From Tenrec ecaudatus (taxonomy: Eukaryota > Chordata > Mammalia > Afrosoricida > Tenrecidae): 64,000 nt of DNA. Location: the NCBI RefSeq assembly GCF_050624435.1, contig NC_134534.1:64441501-64505500 (forward strand), written 5' to 3'. A program made the position numbers and the translations under genes. Numbering within the stretch: position 1 is the stretch's first letter; every line of letters begins with the position of its first letter. Below the pieces are notes generated by a model that ran no database searches, was not told where the DNA came from, and saw nothing but the letters and a program-made list of their open reading frames with translations. Below, piece after piece: positions 61,371 to 64,000 of this stretch.

Positions 61371-62000
61371 TATTAATTTTTTTAAGCTGGGAAAGTCTTA
61401 TTTATATTACTTTGCTATTTAATAGCAAGGTAAAAATAGAGAACTAGAAATCAGTACTCACAGACCCACTTGGCATGTGGAGATTGATCTGTAGGCCGGA
61501 AGGCCTAGACCCCTGCACTTTATTACAGCAAGTCAAGTTTCTCTCGGTAGCCATGGCTGGGTGTTCTGAGGGTCCACAGGTGACTAAGAGATAGTTTTGG
61601 CTCTCAGGCAGCTAGCAGTGAAATAGAACCAATTTCTCTGATACAAAGGGGGACATAACCTGAGGTTCTTCTCGGACTCCTATTGAAATGCCGGGTGAAG
61701 GGTAAAGGAAGTGGGTTTATCCATGTGGGAGCATCAGGAGAAGCCTTCAGGTGAAAGGGTTGTTCAGGTTGCTTCTTGAAGCAGGAGGAGTTAAGTAGGC
61801 AGCAACAAGGGGTGCCTCTGAGCCAAGCAAAGACCACAAGAAAAGGGGACAAAACTAGGCGAGGGGAAGCAATAGTACAACAGAAGCAGCTTGGCACGGA
61901 GTACCACTTCCTGATGTGTTCTTAAGTTTTGTGATCATTATTTTACAGTTTCCAATTATATACCATATATACTCATGTATAAGCTGAGTTTTTCAGCACA

Positions 62001-64000
62001 TTTTAAAAATCATTTTATTGGGGCTCATACAACTCTTACCGCAATCCATACATACGTCAATTGTGTAAAGCACACTTATACATTCATTGCCCTCGTCATT
62101 CTCAAAATTTGCTTTCTGCTTGGATTCCTGGAATCAGCTCCTCATTTTCCTTTTTTCCCTCCCCCTCCCTCCATGCTCCCCCCTCCCTCATGAACCCTTA
62201 ATAATTTATAAATTATTATTTTATCTTACACTCCCTGGCATCTCCCCTCACTCACCTTTCTGTTGCCCTTCCCCCAGAGAGAAGGTTACATGTAGATCCT
62301 TGTGATCAGTTCCCCCTTTTATAACCCCCCTTCCCTCCCCGTATCGCCACTCTCACCGCTGGTCCTGAGGGGTTCATCTGTCCTAGATTCCCTGGGTTTC
62401 TAGTCCCCATCTATACTGCTGTGCATCCTCTGGGATCATGATAGTTGGGGGGAGGAAGCGTTTAAGAACTGGAGGAAGCTAGTTCCTAAATGCTTCCACC
62501 ACCACCACCACCACCCTCCCATCATGATCTGAATTCTACCTTGCAAGTCTGGGTAGACCAGAGGATGGACACTTGTACAGATAGTAACAGAAAACACAGG
62601 GAATCCCGGGCAGATGATCCCTTCAGGACTAGTGGTGTGAGTGGCAATACTGGGAGGGTAGAGAGAGAGTGGGTTGGAAAGAGGGAACCAATTACATGGA
62701 TCTACATGTGACTTCCTCCCTGGGGGAAGGACAACAGAAAAGTGGGTGATGGGAGACGTCGGACAGGGCAAGATATGACAAAATAATAGTTTATAAATTA
62801 TCAAGGGTTCATGAGGAAGAGGGGAGCGGGATGGAGGGGAAAAAATGAGGACCTGATGCCAAGGGCTTAAGTGGAGAGCAAATGTTTTGAGAATGATGAG
62901 GTCAATGAATGTACAGATGTGCTTTCCACAATTGATGTATGTATGGATTGTGATAAGAGCTATAAGAGCCCCTAATAAAACGATTAAAATAAAAGAACTA
63001 GAGAAAGGTTGTGAGTTTCATTGTTGCTACACTAAACCCTGAGTGACTCATCTCCTCCCCACTACCCCTCTGTAAGGGATGTCCAGTTGTCTACAGATGG
63101 GCACTGGGTCCCCATCACGCATTCCCCTCATTCACGATGATATGACCACCACCCCACCCCGCCCCTTTGATGCTTGAAACCTGGTCCCCTTGGCCCTTCA
63201 TGATCACACATGTTGGTGTGCTGCTTCTACGTGGGGTTTGTTGCTTCTGGGCTAGATGGCTGCTTGTTTACTTTCAAGCCTTTAAGTCCCCAGACGCTCT
63301 ATCTCTCAATAGCTGGACACCATCAGCCTTCTTCACCACACTTACTTATGCACACATTCATCTTTGGTGTTTATGTGGGGAAGGTGATCACTGGATAATG
63401 GTTTTTGTCCTTGGTGTCTGCTGCCTGATCCCTTCAACACCTCGTGTTCACACAGGCTTGTGTGCTTCTTCTCTGTGGGCTTTGTTGCTTCCAAGCTACA
63501 TGGCCGCTTGTTTGCCTTTAAGACCCCAGATGCTATATCTTTCAATAGCCAGGCACCATAAGCTTTCTTTACCACATTTTCTTATGCACACGTCTGTCTT
63601 CAGCAATCATGTCAGGAAGGTGGGTATCATGAAATGACCGTTTAGCTGATCAAGGTGCTCTTGTATTAAGGAGTACATGCAAAGAGGCCCAATGTCCACC
63701 CTGCTACCCTACTATTAAACTTATAAATATATGCACATAGGTCTATTTCCCCCTAATCATAAATATATTTACATATATACCTGTCTGTATTTAGACTTCT
63801 ATTTATGCTCTCTGCCTCCTACTCCTTTCCTCTATTTCCTTACGCTTTCCTCCTGTCCCACTACCATGTTCAGCCTTCATTCTGGTTTCAGTAATTCCTT
63901 TCAGTTACCTTGCCCTTGGTCACTCCCTACCAGTCCTCCCTGACACTGGTTTTGAACCACTCATTGTTCCCTTGTCCCTGGGTTAGCCAACACCTCCTCC
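62001..64000 (-). mobile_element. L1-type retroposon, copy F, interrupted; runs off window
   Basis: The minus-orientation copy starts at its tail (ttttaaaaatcattttattggggctcatacaactcttaccgc) and runs to 62478. It is interrupted at 62479-62992, then resumes at about 63008 through the reversed tcttaaaggcttg block to the window end (cttgtccctgggttagccaacacc). 63300-63560 holds a partial internal duplication: the tagatggctgcttgtttac... agctttcttcaccacattt block occurs twice. Its open frames are spurious. Confidence 0.85.
62479..62992 (+). mobile_element. L1-type retroposon copy nested in copy F
   Basis: 514 bp, plus orientation, ending tataagagcccctaataaaacgattaaaataa. Its flanks aagaactggaggaag (62464-62478) and aagaactagagaaag (62993-63007) are a 15 bp target duplication with two mismatches. 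It contains an (ACC)n stretch at 62496-62515. Its 5' truncation point coincides with the homologous position of the interrupted copy. Confidence 0.85.

Larger units (their letters stand above)
26219..64000 (+). other. JPH1: JPH1 intron 2 (partial, at least 37.8 kb)
   Basis: The donor is gtaggt at 26219. No third exon encoding the continuation of the helical backbone is visible on + to the window end, so the intron is open-ended. Recognised insertions are listed separately. Stretches with no repeat I can identify include 27000-27650, 28300-29650, 30720-31150, 32760-34120, 38360-39760 apart from a G17 run, 44790-46030, 46630-47790, 49050-50340 and 54900-55650. In none of them do I see a gene. 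Confidence 0.85.

Noticed and set aside
63167-63637. 156-codon frame on + near the window end
   Set aside because: It lies wholly within retroposon copy F and reads its minus-strand sequence.

Overview
This window is nuclear DNA from a placental mammal. It carries one protein-coding gene, the 5' part of JPH1 (junctophilin-1) on the + strand, set in DNA dense with interspersed repeats. Two repeat signals narrow the host. Roughly 30 copies or fragments of a tRNA-derived SINE match what I know as AfroSINE, which is restricted to Afrotheria. Three ~190 bp elements match the non-autonomous SPIN hAT transposon, which among afrotherians I know only from tenrecs. Together they suggest a tenrec, most likely Echinops telfairi or a close relative. 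This is an inference from recalled families, not a database match.

Layout. 1-18.5 kb is the 5' flank of JPH1. It has no gene I can support and holds old LINE 3' ends, AfroSINEs, one SPIN copy, a MIR split by a younger repeat, and a tetranucleotide microsatellite. 18.6-19.8 kb is a CpG island with GC boxes, E-boxes and an ATG-free leader. JPH1 exon 1 codes from 19146 to 19524 (residues 1-126 plus one base). Intron 1 (19525-25455) is repeat-poor. Exon 2 (25456-26218) codes residues 127-380 plus two bases of codon 381. Intron 2 starts at 26219 and runs past the window end (at least 37.8 kb). It is packed with insertions: AfroSINEs, SPIN, an older hAT element, palindromic mariner-like MITEs, a probable solo LTR, L2/MIR/L1 fossils, and seven copies of a young L1-type retroposon 3' end, most with clear target-site duplications.

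Gene content. The two exons encode all eight MORN motifs and the serine/basic joining region, the part of junctophilin that binds the plasma or T-tubule membrane. The helical backbone, divergent region and C-terminal sarcoplasmic-reticulum anchor must lie in exons beyond position 64000. By recalled human synteny, GDAP1 would lie head-to-head upstream, farther than the 19 kb seen here.

The most interesting non-genic content is the insertion stratigraphy. It includes three SPIN copies (a horizontally transferred transposon), a 1.93 kb non-coding retroposon with a perfect 14 bp target duplication, a retroposon inserted inverted into its own relative, an LTR-like element splitting a MITE, and a three-layer nest of L1, hAT and LINE tail. 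I found no CRISPR, operon, phage or other new protein system, and none is expected in such DNA.
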